64,000 nucleotides of DNA from Petrosia ficiformis (GCA_947044365.1 OX345636.1:27021466-27085465), one strand, 5' to 3'; positions 45,581 through 56,761 are shown, numbered from the stretch's first letter. Numbers and translations are program-made. Notes: generated by a model not told the origin, from the letters alone.

Positions 45581-46777
45581 CATATATATACATGTATATA
45601 TATAAAATTATATATATATGTAATGTATATAGTATGGGTTCGAGGTCTATATGGCTAATATAAGACCCTCGCCCCTCGATATCAGCTCGATGCATAACCT
45701 CTCGTGCTGCAAATCCTTCCATAGATTTAGATGTTCCTTTATATAGCTCTCCTTCTACTATATTGTCCCTACTACGTTGGCACAAGTGTTTGTAATACAG
45801 CAATGCTCCATTATAGTAGTAAAGTGCTATTTTTGGAGTGGTAGCCACGTGTCATCCATGCTGCGTCTGCAGTCGTTACTGCCTGCTTCCACAAGCCAAG
45901 AGTGTGTTCATCAATTGTCTTCATCTCTTCTTTAGCTTCCTCACACATCTCGTCAACCATCTCCTTCACTACAGGGTACATTCTTTCCATGGTTGAATAA
46001 AAAGTACTGAAAGAGACAGTATCAAGCCCCAGTGATAGTTTCAATACTTTACAGTATGTAGCATAGAGACATCCTGATATGATAAATGCTACCTGAATGG
46101 ATGCCCTACTTCAGTAGTATATAGTGATTCGTTCTTTGAACAGCCTTCAAAAAACACTTTTGATATACCGCAGCCATTACAAACATAACTAATATTCACT
46201 GTACCTCCTAACCCCTTACTTTGTAACGACACGGGAACTAGTATGCCATTGCAACCAGGTGTTACACAACAATGAACACTGTTGATTGTTTCAACAAACA
46301 CATTCAATTGTTTAAGGCTCACTACAAGAATCTTTTCAGGTATTACGATGGGGTTTAGTTTTTTTAAAGATGTTATAGGAGTAGGAACGTACAGAGAATC
46401 ATTGTTCACCTCATTCTCTTCTAAAGAAATTTCTAAACCATCTTCTTCTGTACTCGATCTTTCCAGAACAGGTACTTCCCACATACATGTATGATTAAAG
46501 TAAATACATTATACAACTGTGATCAGATATACACAATGTACATTGTATATAATATAAGCTTGCAAAACAAATTTCCTTATCTCGTAATAGGCTATTGCAA
46601 AATGCATATCTGTTTCCTACAGATATCTTTTCAACTGCAAATCTGATGCACACAAATTCTACCATATATCAATCCTAAGCATACATACACATTTGCAAAA
46701 AATTTAAACATATGATCAACTGGTGGTGCTTCTCAACAGAAACCCTGACCTGAATCCTATAGAACAAGTATCATAAT

Positions 46778-47123
46778 CAGGGTTCTCGCCAGAAATTTAT
46801 GTAAGAAGGGTACGCACGCGCCCACTAAGTTTGACCACGTGAGTTTTATTTACAGCGTGTCGAGATGCCTCCTAAAAAGAAAGCGAGGATTGATGTCAGT
46901 CCGAAGAGTCTAGGCTATGATGGCTATCAACTACAGCTTCAAACAGCTAGCAGTAAACAACCTGTTGAGCAAGTTGGTTCGTCTAGTGTATTGTATATAT
47001 AATATGTTAATAAAATTATACAGTTCAAGAAGGGTACAATGGATATTTTGAGCCTTCAAGAAGGGTACTTTTCATGTTAAGAAGGGTTCTGTACCCTTCA
47101 AAAAAAGCCTAACGAGAACCCTG
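46778..47123 (+). mobile_element. hAT MITE inserted in copy B
   Basis: The ends CAGGGTTCTCGCCAGAAA and (reversed) CAGGGTTCTCGTTAGGC flank 346 bp. The exact 8-bp duplication ATCATAAT lies at 46770-46777 and 47124-47131. Copy A lacks the insertion at the matching site (38315), which confirms the boundaries independently. The interior has an ATG at about 46866 reading MPPKKKARIDVSPKSLGYDG, a basic start typical of some hAT transposases, and AAGAAGGGTAC repeats. It splits the Tc1 fragment of copy B. Confidence 0.92.
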
Positions 47124-48001
47124 ATCATAATAATGAAAACATATCCTAAGAGACAAACTAATCAGGCAGTATTAAATGTAATAGAAGGTGTTCAAAAGTT
47201 TTGGAAGATGATGATACCTGAATTATGTACCCATTACATGCTAAACAAAATACGTACAAAGTACTACGCTAATATTAAGCCAGTAAATAAAATGGGAATG
47301 GTACTGGCAATCTAACTTCCTGGGGTGGGATTAATATTCTGACAAAGGCTACACCCCCTTAAAGTACATGAATATATATCAAATAGACATACATGTACCT
47401 TATCCACTATATCTTGAGTAATAATGTCACCCTGTGAGAATGAAGTGAAATTACTATCAAATTAATAAAAATATAGAAACCATTGCTGCAATTATAACTG
47501 CATGGTTACATTTTGACTAGTTTTGCAGGTAAGACATGCAATGTACATTGTAGGGAAAACCTATAGACGTACATGGTCACTAGCTGTTATTAAAGTTTTG
47601 CTCTGAGAAGACAAATCAAATTTCTTGAGATACATGTACATCTATAGGTACATGAATTTAAATCATAATAACAAGGAGAGTATTGAACTTATAAAACAGA
47701 TTTTAATTTACTCAGTGTACGTGAGAGAACGCCATCCATTTTACTGACAACTAACAGAACTTAATTAAAAGTCTGATTCAATAAAGAATGTGGTGCATTC
47801 ACTCAAAAAGGAATTCGGAGCTGATTGAATATCGAAAGTGGAGGGAATTCATGAAGAATCATCCAAGATGTTGAACTGCTGCAACCATTATTGTTAATTA
47901 TTTGTAAAATATTAATTATGTTGCATTTATCTTGACCGTTCATGCATAGTATACCGTGTTTCATATCATGAAAACAGTCTCTACTATGACTTCTGATATA
48001 A

Positions 48002-48097
48002 CATGTTTCATCAGTATATATTGGTGATATAAACCAGCCAAACTCCTTGTAGCAGGTCTGTATCACCACATATGCAAGTAGACCTCTGAAATATATG
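48002..48097. repeat. Hairpin MITE, family 2
   Basis: CATGTTTCATCAGTATATAT...GATATAAACCAGCCA pairs imperfectly with the right side AGCAGGTCTGTATCAC...GACCTCTGAAA. More diverged than the 50.7-kb copy. Confidence 0.6.
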
Positions 48098-49201
48098 TAA
48101 GCTGAAGTGAAGAGGATTTTGAAGCCCAGGATGATGAAACGACCACCGATATACCAAATACATGTACATGTACATTCATTAAATACTTACTGGTAATGGA
48201 AAGTTAACATTTTTGTGTCACATACTGTGTGCATATATATACATGTAATATGTTACATCACACATGACAAATAGACATACATGTTTATCTGCTGATTTCG
48301 GAGTCTCTTTCGAAGTTTCTTCCTGTAAAAATAAAGTGACTTAGTATAAAATACATAAATAAATAAAGAGTATCACAGTAGGGATACATATACATGTAGA
48401 TGGATAAAAAGACGTGATGTAGTCTTTAATTATTGTAGTTTAGTAAAAGTTCGTCATCAGTAGTTTTTTACTTTACTAAAGGCCTACTAATTACCATGCC
48501 ACTGTGGTCAGGGTTCACTGCAGCCTGAAAGTCTGGAAACAGTAGCCATGACGCTCACAATATGAATTGTTTACCAGTAGTTACGACAATGTCATTCCTA
48601 CACATAAAACTACATGTATATAGACACTACTCTAGTGTGCACATCAGAAGCAGGTTTCTTAAAATTTGAAGCATGAAAACCATTTTCTTTCCTGACATAA
48701 CATAGTAAAAATACAATTTGATTGGATAAACTGTTGGTAACAGGACACAACTACTACAGTTAGGCTAAGCAGACCAGACCATTCCTCCTAAAAAATTTGT
48801 GTGTAGATGGAGTTATACTTGTATTTTATATTTATTATTGAGAAACGTTAGGCTCTAAACCCCTCCCTTCTATGACCAAGGTGCTTAGCAGGCCCTCGGC
48901 CACAAGAGGCAGGAAACCATTCCAAAAATTCAAAGGCATAAGTTCTTTGTCTATTTCATCATCAGTTCTTTTCTACTTTACTAAAAGACTACTAATTACC
49001 TTGCAACATTAAAGTGGGTGTGGTAGCAAAGCTTCGAAGTTTTTTTTTTACAGGTGAAGTCACACAAGGTGCACTTACACTGTATGTACTAAGTAGCATC
49101 TCAGCTGTGAGTTGCACTTATACATGTACTTGCAACTAGTGTAAATTTGGCTACATGTATATGCAAACTAAATTTGTGTCCAAATTACCATGCCTTATGT
49201 T

Positions 49202-49509
49202 ACAAGAATAATAAAAAACATTTTCAATAAAAATGAAAGAAGATGTAGGGATGTCAAAACCCAAAAAGCAAGCAAACAAGGTTGGGAAGCTAACTTAGGA
49301 CCCAAAATTAAACAAACCACTTCCATATAACCCTACATAAGTGCTTACACCTCTGTACAAAGAGCTGTAATTATGTAGGGTTATATGGAAGTGGTTTGCT
49401 TAATTTTGGGTCCTAAGTTAGCTTCCCAACCTTGTTTGCTTGCTTTTTGGGTTTTGACATCCCTACATCTTCTTTCATTTTTATTGAAAATGTTTTTTAT
49501 TATTCTTGT
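49202..49509. repeat. 139-bp inverted repeat, one mismatch, 30-nt loop
   Basis: The left arm 49202-49340 and right arm 49371-49509 are complementary at 138 of 139 positions; the one difference is in TTAAACAAACC versus TTAAGCAAACC. The loop is 49341-49370. It belongs to a block of about 1.17 kb (49203-50370) present in copy B and absent from copy A, where the flanks GCCTTATGTTA and ATACGTACACT are joined. Either a very young foldback element or the source of a long double-stranded hairpin RNA. No coding capacity is evident; the frame across the right arm is an artefact. Confidence 0.93.
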
Positions 49510-50370
49510 TTTCATTGATTTTTTTCTAAACGTTGTGAATGTTTTTTTGTAGATTGCAGAAATACTATATATCATTATGAAATCATGCAATCAAAAATGC
49601 ATTAAAATTTGTTCATCAATGAAGGTCAGTCTTTTGTTTATGTATTGATTATCATTCTCTTTCCCTTACAGATGATGTATATTCTCTATTCACTTACATC
49701 ACTGTCTGCAGTCCTACAAGAAGTAGTGTCAGTCACTGTGTCAACCATTCAGTATTCCAATGCTTATCATAGTATACAATATTATTATACAATTGCTTTA
49801 ATATTAATAATTATTATATTCATTATTAGTATTTGCTCACAAACTCACAAATGTTATTACAATGCCAAACACTTCCACCTTTTCAGCTTCCATGTTAAGA
49901 GTATACAAATGCGCATGCGTAATTAAATTCCACTTAGGAAAATGGCGTCCAATTCCAGATCAAATCTTTGTAGTCGTTGAGACTGTCTTCTTTCATAGCA
50001 TCTGAAGATATCATCTCGATACTTTACGACCAGAATTTTACTATAAATGCGACGGGAATGGTGCTAGAATCATCGTGATAGGTCAACAAACAAAAAAATG
50101 ATTTGTCTGGAAAATAATAATATTAATAATATGATGAAGATTTTGCCAGTTTTGCCACTCGCCGGTTCTCTACCTTAGCAATAATCTTCGGCCATCTAGA
50201 AGGTATTGGTAGTCATAAAAACAGGCATGTGTGTATAAACAGGCATGTGTGTATAGAAACTTATGTGTATATATTACCAGAGATTTCAGCTCATCACTTG
50301 CAATTGAAATGCATGGGCGGCCATTTTTTTTCCGTGCCATCCCTGCATAGAGAGTACTACCGTACTCTCT
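49510..50370. other. Rest of the copy-B-specific insertion
   Basis: Non-coding by eye. GCGCATGCGTAATT at about 49910 and a short open stretch after ATGGCGTCC (49941) were noted but do not extend. A tandem AACAGGCATGTGTGTATA duplication lies at 50219-50258. Confidence 0.4.
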
Positions 50371-50440
50371 GATATACGTACACTATACATACAAACATAA
50401 AAACTAATTTGTACACGCAATGTTATATTATATAAATGTA

Positions 50441-50460
50441 TATATATATATATATATATA

Positions 50461-50522
<62 letters not shown>
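50441..50522. repeat. (TA)n microsatellite
   Basis: About 80 bp of alternating TA with one AATT interruption. It explains the long Tyr-Ile minus-strand frame, which is not a gene. Confidence 0.97.
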
Positions 50523-50526
<4 letters not shown>

Positions 50527-50718
50527 ATAATGAGATTCATAGCCCATACATTTCTATGGGGCGTGTAAGTTTATATTTCTCATATAAACCTCAAAATAGG
50601 TTGATATTTTAAAATATCAACCTTGTGAAACTCGATGGCGATTTCTTACGGACTCAATGACAATCTCTTGCAGGACAATCCAAGGTATGAATCTCATTCT
50701 AAAATATATCAGATATAA

Positions 50719-50847
50719 CATGTTTCATCTGTCTATATGCGTTATATAAACCTGCCAACTCGGATGATATCACCCTCGGGCTACGCCCTCGGGTGATATC
50801 TTACCTCGTGGCAGGTTTATATAACGCATATAGACCTCTGAAACATG
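50719..50847. repeat. Hairpin MITE, family 2, best copy
   Basis: CATGTTTCA...GTCTATATGCGTTATATAAA then CCTGCCA is mirrored by TGGCAGG...TATAACGCATATAGAC...TGAAACATG. The inner palindrome is GATATCACCCTCGGGC then TACGCCCTCGGGTGATATC. The arms are nearly perfect, indicating recent insertion. Confidence 0.85.
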
Positions 50848-50900
50848 ATATATATAACACATATATATAATTATAATAATTTATATATATATATATATGT

Positions 50901-51323
50901 GACCGAATTTGCAAAAATCAGGCTTATGGGATAAAATTTGAAAATTGACTTTTTGTATTACCTGAATAGAGTATTTAATTAGCTCCAGAATGATATATGA
51001 TACATCCCAATCATGTAAAAGACAAAGCTACAGCGGGGGATTAAACCGCTGTAGTCACAAATCCTTCATTTTGAGAAAAACGCAATTAAATCAATTATTT
51101 AATCATTAAACATAATGACTAAAAACGTTTTTAGGAGTGGCTAGCGAAGCACAGAGATGTCTCCGAATTTTTTTGAAGGTATGAGTGAATAGGTAAGATA
51201 TTAATGAAGCTTTTTATGTAGTAAAACAGTAATCACCCAAGTAAGCCATAACTGTCTATTTTCACTCATATCTCAAAATTAATAATTATCCCAGAAGCCT
51301 GATTTTTGCAAATTCGGTCACAT
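50901..51323. mobile_element. Small inverted-terminal element
   Basis: GTGACCGAATTTGCAAAAAT then CAGGCTT at the left is repeated in inverted form as AAGCCTG then ATTTTTGCAAATTCGGTCAC at the right: about 27 bp of perfect termini inside TATATATA, so the target duplication cannot be told. The interior is non-coding. Copy A lacks it, so it arrived after the duplication or was lost from A. Confidence 0.75.
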
Positions 51324-51331
51324 ATATATAT

Positions 51332-51673
51332 TAGGGGTGGAACGAAGGTTGCAAAACAACATTCAAAGCAATAACAAACAATATTCAAAGGTTCGCATGT
51401 ATTTTTATCAACTATTATTGCTTTATAACAAGCACTAGTCTTGTTCCTGTCACTGTTTCTACTTGGATTCAGCATTGCTGGACTGAGAAATGAGACAAAG
51501 GCAGCCAACAACACAGCCTCAACTTTACAGGAACACACCCACATTCTTCACTACAAGTGAACATATTCAAAATATCAAAGTGAGTGTGGCTAAGCTTCGA
51601 AGGGAGAAATTCAGCTAAAAATGTGCAGCAAACGAACAGAGGTTCGAACATTCAAACCTTTTACCCCACCCTC
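51332..51673. mobile_element. hAT-like MITE in MULE intron 1, copy B
   Basis: TAGGGGTGGAACGAAGGTTG to ACATTCAAACCTTTTACCCC then ACCCTCA; counterpart of 41821-42214 with small deletions. Between 50900 and 51330 a shorter inverted piece (GTGACCGAATTTGCAAAAAT and ATTTTTGCAAATTCGGTCAC) brackets about 400 bp of non-coding sequence and is probably a further small element. Confidence 0.6.
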
Positions 51674-51937
51674 ATATATGTATATAAACATATAATGTCA
51701 CATATACAATGTATATACATTGGTTTTATAGGAATAATATTTAGTTACATATGTACCTTTTCTTTCTTTTGATGTCTAGCTTCATTTAAATGCCTCATCT
51801 GCTTTTTTGTTCGTCCCATTTTTCTGCAGAAAAAAGGCTAATCAAAAATAATAATAATTATACCTTTTGTAATTCAACACAATCATGTGACAATGTGATT
51901 TTGTTGTCACATGACATTGACGACAAAATTTAACCAT

Positions 51938-52204
51938 TTATTTTAGACATGCATGCTCCATTATCTGTAAGTGTCTAAGTGCTGACAAGTAACCTCGGAT
52001 GGAGGAATACTTTAGGCTCTGTTTAGCAAGCCAGGTAACATAAAAACATATTATTACCTCTTTGAGGGGTAGGGGTTCAAAGGTAAACATGTTGCAAAAC
52101 TTGAGGTACTTGCATTTGGCTGAGTCATATGACCTTCGGGTTGACCCTGACAAACCTCGTACAAGGTATCCCTGAAGCGCTGTCTCCAGGCTTGGGATGT
52201 CCAC
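51938..52204 (-). pseudogene. DIRS tyrosine recombinase, N-terminal part only
   Basis: 88 codons read RGLSGSTRRSYDSAKCKYLK then FC, ICFYVTWLAKQSLKYSSIRG and YLSALRHLQI: the core-binding (SAM-like) domain that precedes the catalytic domain in DIRS recombinases. The catalytic R-H-R-Y part is absent. It would integrate a circular cDNA without target duplication. It lies in a different frame from the RT and starts inside it, the usual DIRS overlap. Confidence 0.85.
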
Positions 52205-53888
52205 ATCCTCTCCTGACCCAAAAGCAAGGAGTGGAGGGCCTCTGGGACAGGTGTTGCCTTGGGGTCTGCCTGTGGGAGGAAAGATAAAAATTGATGAGGC
52301 CTGTTTCTGGATAGGGCATCTGCCGCATCATTTAATTTCCCAGGGATATGGACGCCTTTGTATGTAAAAGCGAATGTAGCTGCCAGGAAGAAAAAGCATC
52401 GAAGGACATGCAACAATGAAGGGTCTTTAGCAGTGTTCTTATTGATTGACCACACCACGGCTTCATTATCTGACCGAAACAGGACGTGTTGACCCCTCCA
52501 GGATCTCCCCCAGAGAGCTGCTGCTACTGCGATAGGAACCATCTCTTTGGCTGCAATGTTGACATTCAGCCACTCATCAGGCCATTCTAGTTGAAACCAT
52601 TCTCCCGACTGTGTGTAGGCACCACAACCCCAAGAGCCAGAAGCATCAGATGTGACAGACACTGAAGAAACTAATGCCGGCATATACGATACCCCATTCC
52701 ATTGGTTGGCAAATTCATGCCACCAAAGTAAGTCTCCCCGGCACTGGGTATTCAGTCTGACAAAGTGATGCGGGCAATCTGTCCTCCTGATTGCCTCAAT
52801 CAAATTGCGTGTAAACATTCTACCTGGCCTCACAACTGTTGCTGCGTGGTTTAGATAACCTAATAGTGACTGTAGCTGGTGCTTGGTGGATGACCGGCGG
52901 GACAACCACTCATTCAACAGCTGCTGTAGACGGGACAGCTTACTACTAGGCAGTCGAACTTCACAAGCAACGGTGTCAATCTCGATGCCTAGAAATGTGA
53001 GGCAAGTGGATGGACCCTCCACCTTCTCAGGGGCCACCTGGAAACCGAGGCGACGGCAGGTTTCCAATGCACATGTAAGGGCGAGGTTTGCCTCTTGTGC
53101 ACCCGCTGTGCCAAACACTAAAAAATCATCCAAGTAATGGAGTAGCTCCCTGACACCATTGCACACCATAGCCCATGCCAAACCATCTGCTACAGCTGTG
53201 AAAATTTTCGGTGCAGAGCGAAGACCAAAAGGCAGTGCTGTGTCAACATACACTGCCTCATTCCAAATGATACCTAAGAGGTGATGATCTGTGGGGTGGA
53301 CTGGGACCATACGGTAGGCAGCCTTCAGGTCCAACTTGGCTAAGAGCGTGCCTGGACCCCATCTTCTTATAACCTCCACAGCCTCATCTACTGAGGCATA
53401 CTTCAATGAGCATACTGATGGGTCAATACCATCATTGACGCTTCCCCCTCGAGGGTGAGACAAGTCCACAATTAAGCGCCACTTCCCTGGTTGTGTTTTC
53501 GGGACAATACCAATTGGGCTGATGTGAACTGCTGTTGCCTCAGTCAGTGCAAACGGACCTTTGAGTCTATCTGCTTTTACCTCCTCACTAACATGCGAAT
53601 GCACCACTACTGGGTTATGGAGCACTGACCTGTGGTTCCTATTGTTGAATTCAGTCTTGTGTCCCGTTGAAATCCGATGTGGAATCCGTGTGACAGGCCC
53701 CTTCTCAGGTATGCTGCAAATTGCTGGTCCGGGTGGATTGCTAAGAACGGCTCCCAGCAGCCACTATTAAGTGGGTGTGACACGGGGAATGAGGTGTTGC
53801 TGGGGCTTGTCATACCTCTACTCTCCAAAGCAATGAGATCTTCTATATATTGGTAACGGCCGCAGAGGATTCTACATCTCTGCCACAC
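52054..53888 (-). pseudogene. DIRS reverse transcriptase and RNase H
   Basis: The frame 53888-53607 carries the region before the RT (HPDQQFAAYLRRGLSHGFHI then GF). A one-base shift near 53635 is needed to enter the 523-codon frame at 53625-52054. That frame has VPKTQPGKWRLIVDLSHPRG, KLDLKAAYRMVPVHP, LPFGLRSAPKIF and YLDDF (residues 164-168, catalytic), then RNase H with D327, E361, D386 and D436 (ADALSR). All catalytic residues are present, so the enzyme was recently functional. The frame continues past the RNase H end and overlaps the recombinase frame by about 150 nt. Confidence 0.9.
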
Positions 53889-54981
53889 AAAATAAAGAAA
53901 TGGAAATCAGATAAGAGAATTATCTTATGATTAATAGAGAATAGAAGAAAGGAATAAAGTTGAAAACCTCCAAGATGACACTGATAGATCAGCATTTAAT
54001 AAGTTGGCCAAGATAAGGTACTTACCTAAATCTGTATTTTTGCATGGTCAACTTTACCTCGCCTTTCAAGAGCAAGAGCTTTAGAAGAGGTCAAAGTACA
54101 GGTTAAAGGTACTGATCAACAGAGTAAAAAGCAAGCTAAAATTGTAACCAAAAACATCGTTTGTCCTGAAGTGTTAAATTAACAGAAATGGATTAATAGG
54201 AGGATGAAAGAGAGTGATGAATATATAATCTATGAATACTTTAATTATAAATCTAAAAATACATTAATCAATAATTTGTAATTTTCTATTTATGTATCGT
54301 TTTTGTTATTCATCATTACTCTTTCGTCTTGAAAATGGAGAAGTGGAAATCAGAAATTTTGTGTTTTTTAAACATAAGATCATGAGTTTAATTTGAAGAT
54401 AGAATGAGAGAGAGAAGAGCTTTGGAGACAGGAGTAGAAATAGAGATAAGGAGATCTGTAGATAGAGTGAGACATAGACAAATATGGACAAAACTAACTT
54501 ATATCGAGAGATAAGCCCATGGGTTGCAGCTAACCTCTGATAGAGACATGGGAGCACCTGTGCATTGTTGTTAATTCATTTTTGTCATCATTACTTTTTT
54601 ATCTTCATAATGTATATTCATTGATTTATGTATCATTTTTGTTATTCATCATTACTCATAATTAATTTTACTATAACACATTATGACTTTTACGAGCACC
54701 TAGCGAAATAACGGTCTTCGGCCGTTATTTCGCTAGTTATTATTATTATTATTATTTATTTTTTCATCATAATATATATATATATACCAAGTAATGAAAT
54801 CAACAAGAGACCATAAAATATACAACAGTGTAATGATAGTGAGATTATAAGTATCGGTCCAACACAACATAACTGTCCGGAGATATATTGGACATGAACT
54901 AGGATTTGGTAGGCACACAGGCACCAGGCCAACCCACGTACATGTATCAGGACTTCTGCCAGGTAGTATATCAAGCTCACA
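53889..54981. other. Non-coding gap inside the DIRS element
   Basis: About 1.1 kb separates gag from pol with no gag/pol-like frame. TTATGTATCRTTTTTGTTAT then TCATCATTACT occurs twice, at about 54291 and 54627, and a perfect 15-bp hairpin (CTAGCGAAATAACGG / CCGTTATTTCGCTAG) lies at 54700-54736. An insertion flanked by a direct repeat is possible but not shown. Confidence 0.5.
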
Positions 54982-56761
54982 TCAAAACAAGGGGGTGAGC
55001 GCTTGTGCATGCATTACCTTCCCTGACTTCTCAGGGCATAGAAGGGCAGGATGCACCCCTTTAAAGCAGTGGGAGCAAGTGTGTCGATACTTGCATTCCC
55101 CTCCCGCTTTACACACACCCTTATTAAATCGCCAGCATATGACATCCAGAGGTGAGGGTCTGTAACAAACTGGGCCAGGAGGCTGCTGGGAGTGATCCTC
55201 CAAGGCCTGTAGGGCACACTCATTTGTCTGGTGGTCCGACTGGTGGCAGAGGACACACATTGTGCCCCCTGAACTTGCCACCAGTACTGTAGCTGCCATC
55301 AGAGATGGGTTAATCTCACCCCATGACACAGAGGGGTTGGCAGCTGCTTGGAGACAAAAAATTTTATCATAGTCCAACCACCCCTTGCCACCGTGACGTT
55401 GAGCCAGGTGGACTATGACTCTGGCATAGGTCACCAGGTCACGAGTGAACTTATCCTGTGACCTTACTGATATATATTTGAGGAAACAGTAAACCCAAGT
55501 CAGGATATCCGGGACCTCTCGGAGCTTGACAGACAAGGGTGGATTTTGTGGTAGCTGACCAGAAGAAATCTCTCCTAGTCTCTGGAGTAAAGAGACATTG
55601 TCACTCAAGATCTCCTTCATGTCCACAAACATGCCCGACTGAACTTTTCTTACCAGCTTCCCTGGCACTGGAGGTAGAGCAGATGACACTACTAGTGGGG
55701 TGTCAACCACCAATTGGTCCTGACTGAGAGGGCAAGCAGACAAGGTTTGGGAAGAGGAAGCCAGTGAAGTCATGATACTGTGTTGGGACACTGAGGGACT
55801 GGGCTGACAGAGAGAAGTACCTGATAGGGCCACTGAGGTAATAGCTGAGGGGGGAGGCAGAGAACCAAGCTGGAAATCTATGGGAGGGGAAGGTAGGAGG
55901 GTGTGTAAAAGGGGGGTATGATCATGAAAAATACAACCTTTGTTCAACCCAGCAGTTGATGGAGTCACCTTCCCCCATTGATGGATACTCACTGTGACTG
56001 CCAAGCCGTGATATGGACTGTGGGGTTACTTTATGAACTGGTTTAAAACACCATTCTGGGACTGTGTTGCACTCAGTGAGCAAGGGGAAGCACCAATGTG
56101 GGAACACCTTCTAATTTGCCTAATATGGTTGCGTATAGGTAGGCCCAGCGGGGCCCGAATAACACTGAATGGAATTACGGCAGGACCAAGGGTCCTACTG
56201 TGAATTCATATTGACTGTGATGTTCAGGTGTGGAAGCGGTTCACGCAGGACCGTGGGTCCAACCTGTAGATGGAATGCATCATAGCAGGTCACGCTGACC
56301 AGCAAGAACATGTGGAATGAACACTGAAATTGTGACCAGTGAGAATGTGGGTGAAAGCAGAGGGGTAAGGATATGCTTGCCATGAAAAGCCAATTACGAC
56401 TATTAATTATTATAATTATTATGAGGAGTGTGGGCGGTTAGTCCACAGCGGGGACGTGCGACAAAAACAAACAAAAAAATGGCGGGACCGCGGGTCCAAA
56501 ATATAACACCTTACTCACCTTGACTCGTAGTGACTACCGGTAAGGGCAGATCCCCCAACGGCTGGGACTGGGATAGAGCTGATGCTGGCTTACCGCGCCT
56601 CTAACAGCAGCGGTGACTTCAGAATGGATCAGGTCCCTGAAGGTAGTAATTACCTGCTGTTGGGACAGACTAGTCGGCATAGTCTGTCCTTGCTCAACAT
56701 GTGAGCTAAACTGTGAACCCTCTTGTTCACTTTGCTTGGCTAAATTATCCTGTGAATCCAT
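54982..56761 (-). pseudogene. DIRS gag-like protein with CCCH and Cys motifs
   Basis: A short first part starts at ATG 56761 (MDSQDNLAKQSEQEGSQF) and runs to 56534. The main part, 56004-54982, is Pro/Ser-rich at its start, has a helical middle (LREVPDILTWVYCFLKYISV), CVLCHQSDHQTNEC, and then a CCCH zinc finger (C-x7-C-x5-C-x3-H in CWRFNKGVCKAGGECKYRH) followed by CSHCF. Such fingers are usual in DIRS gag proteins and probably bind the element RNA. The two parts are separated by about 530 bp without a continuous frame (intron or break); short GGACCnnGGGTCC palindromes lie there. Confidence 0.75.

Larger units (their letters stand above)
45690..51819 (-). pseudogene. MULE transposase copy B, 3'-truncated
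   Basis: Minus-strand exons: 51819-51757 (63 nt, MGRTKKQMRHLNEARHQKKE then K), 48322-48281 (42 nt, EETSKETPKSADKH), 47431-47399 (33 nt, GDIITQDIVDK), then the long exon from 46478. It runs in the order of copy A and ends near 45690, about 60 codons past the first catalytic Asp (last clear match KGTSKSMEGFAAREVMH). The rest of the core, the linker, PHD and OTU are missing. Other lesions: the acceptor before the long exon reads GG instead of AG (46480-46479), and one G is missing near 46105, shifting the frame at TTEVG. It reads through the site where copy A carries a +1 shift (37600). There is another short gap near 45835. Copy B cannot give a protein. Confidence 0.85.

Noticed and set aside
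45635..45655. GGTTCGAGG-like tRNA B box
   Set aside because: Belongs to a hairpin element; no tRNA fold.
50286..50540. 84-codon Tyr/Ile-repeat frame on the minus strand
   Set aside because: It is the translation of a (TA)n microsatellite.
52883..53137. 84-codon plus-strand frame
   Set aside because: Shadow of the DIRS reverse transcriptase.
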